DNA from: Clostridia bacterium
GTDB lineage: Bacteria; Bacillota; Clostridia; Christensenellales; Borkfalkiaceae
DNA length: 64,000 bases
Reading direction: 5' to 3'
NCBI GenBank assembly: GCA_017505465.1
Contig: JAFVPE010000030.1
Location: 124,001 to 188,000, forward strand
Below, piece after piece: positions 15,730 to 23,066 of this stretch. Below the pieces are notes generated by a model. The model saw only the letters and a program-made list of their open reading frames with translations. It did not search any database and was not told the DNA's origin. Position numbers and translations under genes: made by a program. Within the stretch, counting starts at the first letter, position 1, and the number at the start of each line of letters is the position of its first letter.

Positions 15730-16425
15730 ATGCAATTTTCAAGAACGGCCTTGCTCATCGGCGACAAAGGCGTTGAAAAACTGAAAAAGGCGCGCGTGGC
15801 GGTGTTTGGAATCGGCGGCGTGGGCGGTTACGTCGTAGAAGCGTTGGCTCGCAGCGGCGTGGGAGCGCTCGATTTAATCGACAAAGACACAGTAAGTGAA
15901 AGCAATATCAATCGCCAAATTATCGCCTTGCATTCGACGGTGGGACGGTTGAAAACGGAAGTGGCGGCGGAGCGCGCAAGGGATATCAATCCCAACGTAA
16001 CCGTGCGTACGCACAACGTTTTTTACCTGCCCGAAACGGCGGACTCGTTTGATTTTTCGCAGTACGATTACGTGGTGGACGCTATCGATACCGTTAGCGG
16101 AAAGCTTGCGCTCATCGAGCAGGCGAAAAAGGCAAATATCCCCGTCATCTCGTCCATGGGTGCGGGGAATAAGCTCGACGCGACCGCTTTTGAGGTCGCA
16201 GACATAGCCAAAACGAGCGTTTGTCCGCTCGCTCGCGTTATGCGTCGAGAACTCAAAAAACGGGGCATAGAACACGTAAAAGTGGTCTATTCCAAGGAAG
16301 AGCCTCTCGCAAGCTCCGTTACGGACGAAGAGAGCGGAAAAGCTGTTCCTGGAAGCATCGCATTCGTGCCCTCGGTTGTGGGTTTGATACTCGCAGGCGA
16401 AGTCATCAAAGATTTGATAAAATAA
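15730..16425 (+). CDS. tcdA: tRNA threonylcarbamoyladenosine dehydratase (TcdA/ThiF family)
   Basis: A 231-residue E1-like enzyme. The nucleotide-binding loop GIGGVGGYVVEALARSG is at about 27-43, the DxDxVxxSNxNRQ segment (DKDTVSESNINRQ) follows, and VVDAIDTVSGK and ISSMGAGNKLD match the TcdA subgroup rather than ThiF or MoeB. TcdA activates and cyclises the carboxyl group of t6A37 in tRNA to the ct6A hydantoin form. No sulfur carrier gene is nearby, which favours TcdA. The gene stands alone, with a weak AAGAAG SD, and ends at a terminator shared with the convergent glycosidase. Confidence 0.85.
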   Translation: MQFSRTALLIGDKGVEKLKKARVAVFGIGGVGGYVVEALARSGVGALDLIDKDTVSESNINRQIIALHSTVGRLKTEVAAERARDINPNVTVRTHNVFYLPETADSFDFSQYDYVVDAIDTVSGKLALIEQAKKANIPVISSMGAGNKLDATAFEVADIAKTSVCPLARVMRRELKKRGIEHVKVVYSKEEPLASSVTDEESGKAVPGSIAFVPSVVGLILAGEVIKDLIK

Positions 16426-16426
16426 C

Positions 16427-16454
16427 AAAGAGCAGACGAAAACGTCTGCTCTTT
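16427..16454. terminator. Shared terminator between tcdA and the GH4 gene
   Basis: AAAGAGCAGACG-AAAA-CGTCTGCTCTTT, twelve perfect pairs, between the convergent stops at 16425 and 16471. T-rich on the plus side and A-rich upstream, so it can serve both strands. Confidence 0.85.
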
Positions 16455-16470
16455 CGTTTTTATAAGGGGA

Positions 16471-17781
16471 TTAGTGGAACTTGGGCAACCAATCGCCGTG
16501 CGCTTCGATGAGATCGTCGCAAAGGCTCTTGATTTCGTCTAGCGTCAACTGATCGCGCGTGTGCGGATCGAGGTACGCCGCCATATAAACGTATTTCTTT
16601 TCCAACGTAACCGCCGCTTGAATGGTCATGTTATGCACGGCGATATGCGTCATATTCAAGCCTGCAAGCTGATCGGGAATATCCCCGACAACGCAAGGAT
16701 TTAAGCCGTTTTCGTCAATCATGATAGGCACTTCGACGCAAGCGTTTGCAGGCAAATTGGTAATCAAACCATTGTTTTGTACGTTGCCGTAAATTTTGTA
16801 AGGCTTGCCCGTTTCGCATGCCTCAATAATCCGAGAACCGTACTCACGGGAGCGTTCGTGCTCGACGTTTTCTGGCAACATAATCTTTTCACGAAGCTCT
16901 TTCCAATCTCGAATTTGATTGATACAGCGTCTTGGATATTCGTCAAGAGGAATATTGAAACGCTCGATAAGCTCGGGATGATCTTTTTTGATGAAATAGG
17001 GGTGATATTCCGACGTATGCTCACTGCTTTCCGTGTTATAGTAGCCGAAGCGGTTCATAATTTCAAGGCGCACGAGGTCGTTTTGAGGTTGCACTTCGTT
17101 GAACTTTTCCTTGAAAAGGGGATAAAGGTCCTTTCCGTTCTTGTCTTCCAACGAAAGCAACCAACACATATGGTTGATCCCTGCAAGCGTATATCTCGCA
17201 TTTTCAAGCTCGGGCAGCTTCAAGGATTCGTTGATGTGGCTAACGACCACTTGACAAGAATGACAAAGCCCGACAGTTCTTATCTTCGTGTATCTTTGCA
17301 TATATCCCGAAAGAATACTCATCGGATTGGTATAGTTCAGCAGGAGCACGTTGGGACAAACCTTTTCCATAACGTCTGCATATTTTTTCATGACGGGAAT
17401 GGTGCGGAGTCCGCAGAAAATGCCGCCGATACCGAGTGTGTCGGCGATCGTTTGGCGAAGACCGTACTTTTTAGGGATTTCGAAATCGGTTACGGTACAA
17501 GGCTCGTAGCCGCCTACCTGAATGGCGTTGATTGCATACGCTGCGCCGCGGAACGCTTCTTCGAGCTGCGCTTCGTCCGTAGAGAGATATTTGCGCACGG
17601 TAACGGCAGGTTTGTATTTATCACGAAGTGCGCAAATGAGCGCATAAGATTCTTCCAAACGCTCTGCGTCAATGTCCAAAAGAGCAATTTCAAAGCAAGG
17701 CAAGTTTTCCGATAAAAGGCAGTCGCCAAGTACGTTTTTTGCAAAGATTGTGCTTCCTGCGCCAATAAAAGTAATTTTCAT
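16471..17781 (-). CDS. melA: Glycoside hydrolase family 4, alpha-galactosidase-like
   Basis: A 436-residue family 4 glycosidase. It opens with the NAD-binding MKITFIGAGSTIFAKN, and the metal ligands of the family are in place: Cys173 in GLCHSCQ and His204 in GINHMCW. LLNYTNPM around 147-154 is also typical. Family 4 enzymes use NAD and Mn2+ to open the glycosidic bond by redox-assisted elimination; closest in feel are MelA-type alpha-galactosidases, though alpha-glucosidase or galacturonidase activity cannot be ruled out. AGGAGA precedes the ATG. The gene is divergent from an AraC-type regulator, which probably controls it. No sugar transporter lies beside it. Confidence 0.85.
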   Translation of the reverse strand: MKITFIGAGSTIFAKNVLGDCLLSENLPCFEIALLDIDAERLEESYALICALRDKYKPAVTVRKYLSTDEAQLEEAFRGAAYAINAIQVGGYEPCTVTDFEIPKKYGLRQTIADTLGIGGIFCGLRTIPVMKKYADVMEKVCPNVLLLNYTNPMSILSGYMQRYTKIRTVGLCHSCQVVVSHINESLKLPELENARYTLAGINHMCWLLSLEDKNGKDLYPLFKEKFNEVQPQNDLVRLEIMNRFGYYNTESSEHTSEYHPYFIKKDHPELIERFNIPLDEYPRRCINQIRDWKELREKIMLPENVEHERSREYGSRIIEACETGKPYKIYGNVQNNGLITNLPANACVEVPIMIDENGLNPCVVGDIPDQLAGLNMTHIAVHNMTIQAAVTLEKKYVYMAAYLDPHTRDQLTLDEIKSLCDDLIEAHGDWLPKFH

Positions 17782-17800
17782 TTTTTGTTCGTTCTCCTAC

Positions 17801-17829
17801 TTGATTTTTTGTGTATTTTATGCTATACT
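17801..17829 (+). promoter_or_regulatory. Promoter of the AraC-family gene with candidate operator
   Basis: TTGATT at 17801-17806, 17-base spacer, TATACT at 17824-17829. The -10 box lies within TATGCTATACT, whose reverse complement AGTATAGCATA recurs at 18654-18664 just past the regulator gene. Confidence 0.6.
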
Positions 17830-17868
17830 GCATATAGTTTTTGAGGTAAGGGGGCAAGGCATACGAAT

Positions 17869-18660
17869 ATGCAAGTGCAACAACATTACGTTTCTCCGCT
17901 TTTTGGGACGGATGATCCCGTTCGTATTTTTGACGTTGGATATCACAAAACGCCGCCATTGCATTGCTTTGGCCCTGCCGTTCGCCCCTATTATCTTTTG
18001 CATTTGATTGAAAAAGGCAGAGGATACGTTTTGCGGAATGGCGAGCGCACGGAGCTTTCCGCAGGGGACGCTTTTTTAATCAAGCCCGAAGAGGTTACCC
18101 TCTATTGTTCTGACGAGAAAGAGCCATGGGAATATCGTTGGATTAGTTTTGAAGGGAGCTTGGCGAAAATGCTCCTTGAAAAGACAACGGATAAGCTCTT
18201 TATGAAATATCAAAAAAGCGGAATTATTGCCCTTAAAACAGCCTTTGAAAATCGAGTGAACGACTACATGGGGTGCTTGAATACCCTTTTTGAAGTGTTG
18301 AACTCAATCAAAGACGCTCGCAAGGGGGACGACGAAACGGACGTTATCACGGCGGCAATGCACTATATTGAAAATAACTATTTCCGTGCAATCGACGTGG
18401 GGACGCTTGCAATGCAAATGGGCTTTTCCCGCGCGTATTTCACCTCGATATTTTCCAAGCGAACGGGGGAAACGCCGTACGGCTATCTCACGAAAATTCG
18501 CATTAGGCGCGCAAAGGAATACCTTGAAACGCGCTCATATTCCGTAGAAGAGATTGCGTATTCAGTAGGCTTTTCTTCCGTGCAACGCTTTTCCGAGCTT
18601 TTCAAAAAGTATACGGGTGTTTCGCCGTTGCAATATCGAAAATCTATACTTAAAGTATAG
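17869..18660 (+). CDS. AraC-family transcriptional regulator
   Basis: A 263-residue regulator with the normal two-part AraC layout. Residues 1 to about 150 form a cupin-like sensor domain (YYLLHLIEKGRGYVLRNGE and LIKPEEVTLY are typical strands). Residues 160-263 hold two helix-turn-helix motifs, ending with VGFSSVQRFSELFKKYTGVSPLQYRK, the family signature. It is divergent from the GH4 glycosidase with 87 bases between starts, so it most likely senses a sugar and switches that gene. A GGGGG-containing SD lies about 15 bases before the ATG. Confidence 0.9.
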   Translation: MQVQQHYVSPLFGTDDPVRIFDVGYHKTPPLHCFGPAVRPYYLLHLIEKGRGYVLRNGERTELSAGDAFLIKPEEVTLYCSDEKEPWEYRWISFEGSLAKMLLEKTTDKLFMKYQKSGIIALKTAFENRVNDYMGCLNTLFEVLNSIKDARKGDDETDVITAAMHYIENNYFRAIDVGTLAMQMGFSRAYFTSIFSKRTGETPYGYLTKIRIRRAKEYLETRSYSVEEIAYSVGFSSVQRFSELFKKYTGVSPLQYRKSILKV

Positions 18661-18664
18661 CATA
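18644..18664. promoter_or_regulatory. Palindrome at the end of the AraC-family gene
   Basis: CTATACTT-A-AAGTATAG at 18644-18660 runs through the stop codon, and AGTATAGCATA at 18654-18664 repeats (inverted) the sequence at the regulator promoter. A second regulator site or a fortuitous palindrome. Confidence 0.35.
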
Positions 18665-18735
18665 CTGTAAGATTACATACAAGTTCTTTTTGTTTTGATT
18701 TTTTAATGATTTGTTTGATTTTTAGATATAAAAAT

Positions 18736-18772
18736 ATCCCCGCCGTTGCAAAAGCAACGGCGGGGATTTATT
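18736..18772. terminator. Terminator between the AraC gene and lgt
   Basis: ATCCCCGCCGTTGC-AAAA-GCAACGGCGGGGAT, fourteen perfect pairs, between convergent genes. A-rich on one flank and T-rich on the other, so probably bidirectional. Confidence 0.9.
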
Positions 18773-19770
18773 TACGTTTGATTGTCTAATACTTCGTTTT
18801 CTTGTGACGGTATTTCGGGCTTTTCTTTTAGCCTATTTTGCAAAAGAGTTTGCATTTCTTCGTATTCCGCTTCGGTGATAGCGCCGTCCTTTTGCAGGGA
18901 TTTTAAACGCTTCAACGTCGATTTTACGTCCGCTTTTAAGTGCGCGCCGTACAACGCCGATTCGTCGCGGTACGCTTGCATTTTGTCGTAAAGCTTCTTG
19001 AAAATAATACGGTGTTCGTACAAAATCAAAAGAACGCCAATGATGATGAGAAGGATACTCATCACCTGCGAGGGGGAAAGAACAAAACCCGTCGAACCGC
19101 GGTCGTCGCCGCGCAAAAATTCCACAAGGAAACGGAAGGTTCCATAGCTAAAGCAGTAGATTTTTAAGAAATGCTTGTGCAGTTTCTTGTAGAAAATCAA
19201 CATAACGGCAAACGTGCAAAGCTCGAAAATCGCTTCAAAAAGCTGCGTGGGATATACGGGCAAGCTGCCGCCGTTTTCGGCAGGATATTGATGCGCCGCC
19301 GCGCTGTGCGGCGGAAAGCTAACGCCCAAAAAGCTATCCGTTACGCCGCCGTAGCAGCAACCTGCGCAAAAGCATCCAATGCGCCCGAAGGCGTGCCCAA
19401 GCGCAATGGCAGGGATAAGCAGGTTGAAATAAAAAAGGGCGTTCCCTTTAATTCTCGGACAGAAGAAGTGAATGAGCAGAACCATAATGGGGAATGCCCC
19501 AAGCACGCCGCCAAGCCACGTAATGCCGCCGATAACGATTTTCTTTTCTTCAATCGAGTGGAAGAGGGAATTAAAGGCGAATGCAAAAGCATACAGCGCT
19601 GCCAAACCGACAGCGCCGATAATCAATATTCTGTTTGTAGTACGTTTTTCCGTTTTGGCGAATACTTCGAGAATAACGATGGTCATCACGACGAAAGCAA
19701 CGATGCCGAGCCAAATCATCACCCAAAACATGGGAATGCGGAAAAGACCAATTTGCAGGAAAGGAAACAT
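18772..19770 (-). CDS. lgt: Prolipoprotein diacylglyceryl transferase with C-terminal SHOCT-like segment
   Basis: A 332-residue multi-spanning enzyme with the Lgt signature around HAFGRIGCFCAGCCYGG (126-142), including the essential His and Arg region, and a later FRFLVEFLRGDDRG stretch. It transfers diacylglycerol from phosphatidylglycerol to the lipobox cysteine of preprolipoproteins. After the last membrane span there is a cytoplasmic tail of about 60 residues with a SHOCT-like pattern (LKRLKSLQKDGAITEAEYEEM), a short oligomerisation motif not normally part of Lgt. GGAGC precedes the ATG. A Cys-rich lipoprotein gene ends 16 bases upstream on the same strand, so enzyme and a likely substrate are co-transcribed. 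Confidence 0.93.
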   Translation of the reverse strand: MFPFLQIGLFRIPMFWVMIWLGIVAFVVMTIVILEVFAKTEKRTTNRILIIGAVGLAALYAFAFAFNSLFHSIEEKKIVIGGITWLGGVLGAFPIMVLLIHFFCPRIKGNALFYFNLLIPAIALGHAFGRIGCFCAGCCYGGVTDSFLGVSFPPHSAAAHQYPAENGGSLPVYPTQLFEAIFELCTFAVMLIFYKKLHKHFLKIYCFSYGTFRFLVEFLRGDDRGSTGFVLSPSQVMSILLIIIGVLLILYEHRIIFKKLYDKMQAYRDESALYGAHLKADVKSTLKRLKSLQKDGAITEAEYEEMQTLLQNRLKEKPEIPSQENEVLDNQT

Positions 19771-19786
19771 AATAAGCTCCGATAAA

Positions 19787-20518
19787 TTACCTCAAGATGT
19801 ACTGGTTTGCGACAACTTTTACGATGCGGAGTTCAAGATGCTCGTATAAACGCGTAGAATCCCCATGCTGTTCGTAAAGGGCATGCAACGATTCGCTATA
19901 AACGTCACGCATCGTATAATCGTAAACACTCGCATTCCAATAAGCAAGATTTATGGTAACGTCCGTTACAATGACTTCGCCGTCTACCAACAATTCTATC
20001 GTTGTATTAATTTCGTGGAATTTAGCGGACCAAGCAAAATTGTCGTATTGAAGGGTATATTCAATGGTATACTTGTCCTCATTATATTCTTTGTCTACGT
20101 TTGTAACTTTAAGAAGATATACTTTATAATCCTCGCCTTCTACAAGCTCACGTGTAATCCAATAACCTTCTTCGCACGCTTCGGGAAGCTCGCACCCGTT
20201 GCAACTTGCTGCGCCGCAATCCCCGCAGTTTTGCTCGATGCAGTTGCCTATGCAGGTGCTTGTGCAGGCGCCCATACAGCCCGCCTGTTGGTCGGGATCA
20301 GTACAATCGAAAACTTGGTCGCCAAAAGCGCATTGGTTGCAGGTGTAATCGCCCGTCGTCTCATCTGTATAGCAGGAAAAAGTCGAGCCGTTTTGGGAAT
20401 AGGAGCAACCCGACAAATCACAAGCGACCGAGCCGTCTGCATTCGTGGTACAGCCCGCGATTGCGATACCGCCGCCAAGAGCGGTAAGTACTGCGCCTAT
20501 AATAATCCATCTTTTCAT
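19787..20518 (-). CDS. Cysteine-rich lipoprotein of unknown function
   Basis: A 243-residue exported protein. The signal peptide MKRWIIIGAVLTALGGGIAI leads to a lipobox IAGC with Cys23 as the lipidation site. Residues 23 to about 115 hold some sixteen further cysteines at short, regular spacing (for example CMGACTSTCIGNC), followed by a Cys-free C-terminal domain rich in beta-type residues. I do not recognise the family. The cysteines may form disulfides or bind metal. I chose the ATG at 20518 because the signal peptide starts there; an upstream in-frame extension would overlap the promoter. It sits in an operon with lgt, the enzyme that would lipidate it. Confidence 0.8.
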   Translation of the reverse strand: MKRWIIIGAVLTALGGGIAIAGCTTNADGSVACDLSGCSYSQNGSTFSCYTDETTGDYTCNQCAFGDQVFDCTDPDQQAGCMGACTSTCIGNCIEQNCGDCGAASCNGCELPEACEEGYWITRELVEGEDYKVYLLKVTNVDKEYNEDKYTIEYTLQYDNFAWSAKFHEINTTIELLVDGEVIVTDVTINLAYWNASVYDYTMRDVYSESLHALYEQHGDSTRLYEHLELRIVKVVANQYILR

Positions 20519-20558
20519 AAAAAGCCTCGAAAATAAATTTTGTCGAACTATATATAAT

Positions 20559-20587
20559 ATTATAACACGCGCGCGCATGTTTGTCAA
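20559..20587 (-). promoter_or_regulatory. Promoter of the lipoprotein-lgt operon
   Basis: On the minus strand: TTGACA (20587-20582), 17-base spacer, TATAAT (20564-20559). The spacer is an alternating purine-pyrimidine run including GCGCGCGCG, a sequence prone to the Z-DNA form. The first gene starts about 40 bases past the -10 box. Confidence 0.75.
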
Positions 20588-20668
20588 TAGGTAACGCCAA
20601 TTTTATAAAGAAAGCCCCGTTGGCAGATAAAACCAAGGAGGCAGGTATGCGATGAACGCATTATTATT

Positions 20669-21589
20669 TTATTCGTTGACCTTTTTAATGTCGTAAGGCG
20701 TGCTTTGGTAAACGAAATAGTTTAACCAATTCGAGAAGAGTAAATGCGCATGTCCGCGCCACGAAACAAGGGGCGGCATAGACGGATCGTTGTCGGGGAA
20801 GTAATTTTCGGGAACAGCGATCGGCTTTCCTTGTGAAAGATCACGCAAATACTCGTTTTTCAACGTTTCGGGGTCGTATTCCGAATGTCCCGTAATGAAG
20901 ATTTGCCGATTTTCTTTGCTGTAAACGGCATACACGCCCGTCTTATCGGACGAAGCGAGAATCTGCAAGGCGGGAACGGCTTCGATGTCCTTTCTCAAAA
21001 CAGTGGTGTGGCGGGATTGCGGCACCATAAAAATGTCGTCAAAGCCACGGAAAAGCATAGAGTTTTTATACTCTACAATGTGCGGAAAAACGCCGAACAT
21101 TTTGGCGGGAACTTCCTGCTTATCGATGCCATAGTGGTAGTAAAGTCCTGCTTGTGCGCCCCAACAAACGTGCAGGGTGCTATGAACGTGCGTTTTGCTC
21201 CATTCCATAATTTGCGTGAGCTCTTGCCAATATTCTACTTCTTCAAAGGGCATATGCTCCACGGGCGCGCCCGTAATGATCATACCGTCGAATTTTTGCT
21301 CTTTGACGTCGTCAAAGGTCTTGTAAAAGGCGAGCAAATGCTCCTCTGCAACGTTCTTGGATTGGTGGGATTTGGTATGGATAAGCTCCATTTCCACCTG
21401 CAAGGGGGAGTTGCCGAGAAGGCGTGCAAACTGCGTTTCCGTCTCGATTTTTTTCGGCATCAAATTGAGAATAAGGATGCGCAAGGGACGGATATCTTGT
21501 GTGATTGCACGGTGCTCCGTCATCACGAAAATGTTTTCGCTTTCAAGCGTTTTTACCGCAGGTAAATTGTCGGGGATTTTTATAGGCAT
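20669..21589 (-). CDS. metA: Homoserine O-acetyltransferase, MetA family
   Basis: A 306-residue MetA-type acyltransferase with a complete active site: the nucleophile Cys142 in HVCWGAQAG, His235 and Glu237 in TGHSEYDPE. Position 111, which sets acyl-CoA choice in this family, is Glu (APVEHM), the form associated with acetyl-CoA rather than succinyl-CoA. The product should therefore be O-acetylhomoserine, despite the family name homoserine O-succinyltransferase. This fits the upstream gene, an O-acetylhomoserine sulfhydrylase, which shares the transcript with 43 bases between them. Together they make homocysteine for methionine. Confidence 0.93.
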   Translation of the reverse strand: MPIKIPDNLPAVKTLESENIFVMTEHRAITQDIRPLRILILNLMPKKIETETQFARLLGNSPLQVEMELIHTKSHQSKNVAEEHLLAFYKTFDDVKEQKFDGMIITGAPVEHMPFEEVEYWQELTQIMEWSKTHVHSTLHVCWGAQAGLYYHYGIDKQEVPAKMFGVFPHIVEYKNSMLFRGFDDIFMVPQSRHTTVLRKDIEAVPALQILASSDKTGVYAVYSKENRQIFITGHSEYDPETLKNEYLRDLSQGKPIAVPENYFPDNDPSMPPLVSWRGHAHLLFSNWLNYFVYQSTPYDIKKVNE

Positions 21590-21631
21590 AACTTTCTCCG
21601 AAAGTTTAAAATGATGTGTTTCTTACGTTTC

Positions 21632-22921
21632 TTATAACGTTTTCAAGGCTTGTTCGATGTCTGCAATCAAGTCTTCGTAGTTTTCGATGCCACAGGAAAG
21701 ACGAACGAGATCGCCGGGAACGCCTGCCGCAATCAGTTCTTCTTCGCTCATTTGGCGATGGGTTGCGCTTGCAGGGTGCAAGCAGCAGCTACGCGCGTCC
21801 GCAACGTGCGTTTCAATGGCGATGATATTGAGAGCCTTCATGAATTTTTCAGCAGCCGCTCTGCCGCCTTTTACGCCGAAGCTCACGACGCCGCAAGTAC
21901 CCTTCGGCATATACTTTTGCGCCAAATCGTAGTATTTATTCGAGGGCAAGCCGGGATAGTTTACCCAACTAATATTTTCGTTGCTTTCCAAGAATTCCGC
22001 TACCTTTTGCGCATTCAAGCAATGGCGTTCCATACGCACGTGTAAGCTTTCCAAACCAAGGTTGAGATAGAAAGCGCTTTGGGGGGATTGCGTGCAACCG
22101 AAATCACGCATGAGCTGTGCCGTCGCCTTCGTGATGAATGCGCCGCCTTGCCCGAACTTGATCGCATACGTGATGCCGTGATAGCTCATATCGGGGGTGC
22201 AAAGACCGGGGAACTTGTCCGCATGCGCCAACCAATCGAACTTGCCGCTGTCTACGATACAACCGCCCACTGCCACGCCGTGACCGTCCATATACTTCGT
22301 GGTGGAATGGGTTACGATGTCCGCGCCGAACTCGAAAGGACGGCAGTTTACGGGAGTTGCAAACGTGTTGTCGATGATAAGGGGAACGCCGTGTGCGTGC
22401 GCCGCTTTTGCAAACTTTTCAATGTCGAGGACGGTGAGTGCAGGGTTGGCAATCGTTTCTCCGAATACTGCTTTGGTGTTGGGCTTGAACGCCGCGTTCA
22501 ATTCTTCTTCCGTACAATCGGGGGAAAGGAAAGTGAATTCAATATCCATTTTCTTCATCGTAACGGCGAAAAGGTTGAACGTACCGCCGTAAATGGACGA
22601 AGAAGAAATGATATGGTCGCCGCAGGTTGCGATGTTGAACACGGCAAAGAAATTCGCCGCTTGTCCCGAAGAGAGAAGCATTGCAGCCGAGCCGCCCTCC
22701 AACGCGCAAATCTTCGCCGCGACGGTGTCGCAGGTGGGGTTTTGCAAACGGGAATAGAAATAACCGCTCGCTTCCAAATCGAACAGTTTGCCCATATCTT
22801 CGCTCGTGGCGTATTTAAAAGTCGTACTTTGAATGATGGGTACTTGACGGGGTTCGCCGTTGCCGGGGGTATAACCGCCCTGTACGCAAGTGGTTTCAAT
22901 GCGACGTTCTTTGTTGCTCAT
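21632..22921 (-). CDS. metY: O-acetylhomoserine sulfhydrylase (MetY), PLP enzyme
   Basis: A 429-residue Cys/Met-metabolism PLP enzyme. It has the ETTCVQGGYTPGNGEPRQ start typical of MetY, LSSGQAANFFA for the cofactor phosphate region, and the Schiff-base lysine in THSTTKYMDGHG (near residue 204). It replaces the acetyl group of O-acetylhomoserine with sulfide to give homocysteine. The ATG at 22921 follows GGAGAG; an ATG five codons upstream lacks an SD. First gene of the metY-metA operon. The leader is only about 50 bases, too short for a SAM riboswitch, so any control must be by protein. Confidence 0.93.
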   Translation of the reverse strand: MSNKERRIETTCVQGGYTPGNGEPRQVPIIQSTTFKYATSEDMGKLFDLEASGYFYSRLQNPTCDTVAAKICALEGGSAAMLLSSGQAANFFAVFNIATCGDHIISSSSIYGGTFNLFAVTMKKMDIEFTFLSPDCTEEELNAAFKPNTKAVFGETIANPALTVLDIEKFAKAAHAHGVPLIIDNTFATPVNCRPFEFGADIVTHSTTKYMDGHGVAVGGCIVDSGKFDWLAHADKFPGLCTPDMSYHGITYAIKFGQGGAFITKATAQLMRDFGCTQSPQSAFYLNLGLESLHVRMERHCLNAQKVAEFLESNENISWVNYPGLPSNKYYDLAQKYMPKGTCGVVSFGVKGGRAAAEKFMKALNIIAIETHVADARSCCLHPASATHRQMSEEELIAAGVPGDLVRLSCGIENYEDLIADIEQALKTL

Positions 22922-22975
22922 AATCTCTCCTTGCACGCGTGTGCGTGACTTGATAATGAATTTCGTATCCTCTTT

Positions 22976-23004
22976 AGTATACCACGCACGACCTTTTCCG
23001 TCAA
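22976..23004 (-). promoter_or_regulatory. Promoter of metY-metA
   Basis: On the minus strand: TTGACG (23004-22999), 17-base spacer, TATACT (22981-22976). It lies in the 145-base gap shared with the divergent oligopeptide transporter operon. Confidence 0.75.
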
Positions 23005-23066
23005 GTATTTTTTAAGTTTTGCGCTGTTTGGGGATAAAAAAATCCGCAAAGAGCAAAATAAATACT

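Noticed and set aside
20652-20700. Short plus-strand ORFs behind AAGGAGG
   Set aside because: The first ATG gives two codons and the next fourteen; they run into the end of metA on the other strand.
22922-22975. SAM riboswitch or T-box before metY
   Set aside because: The leader is about 50 bases, too short, with no T-box sequence.
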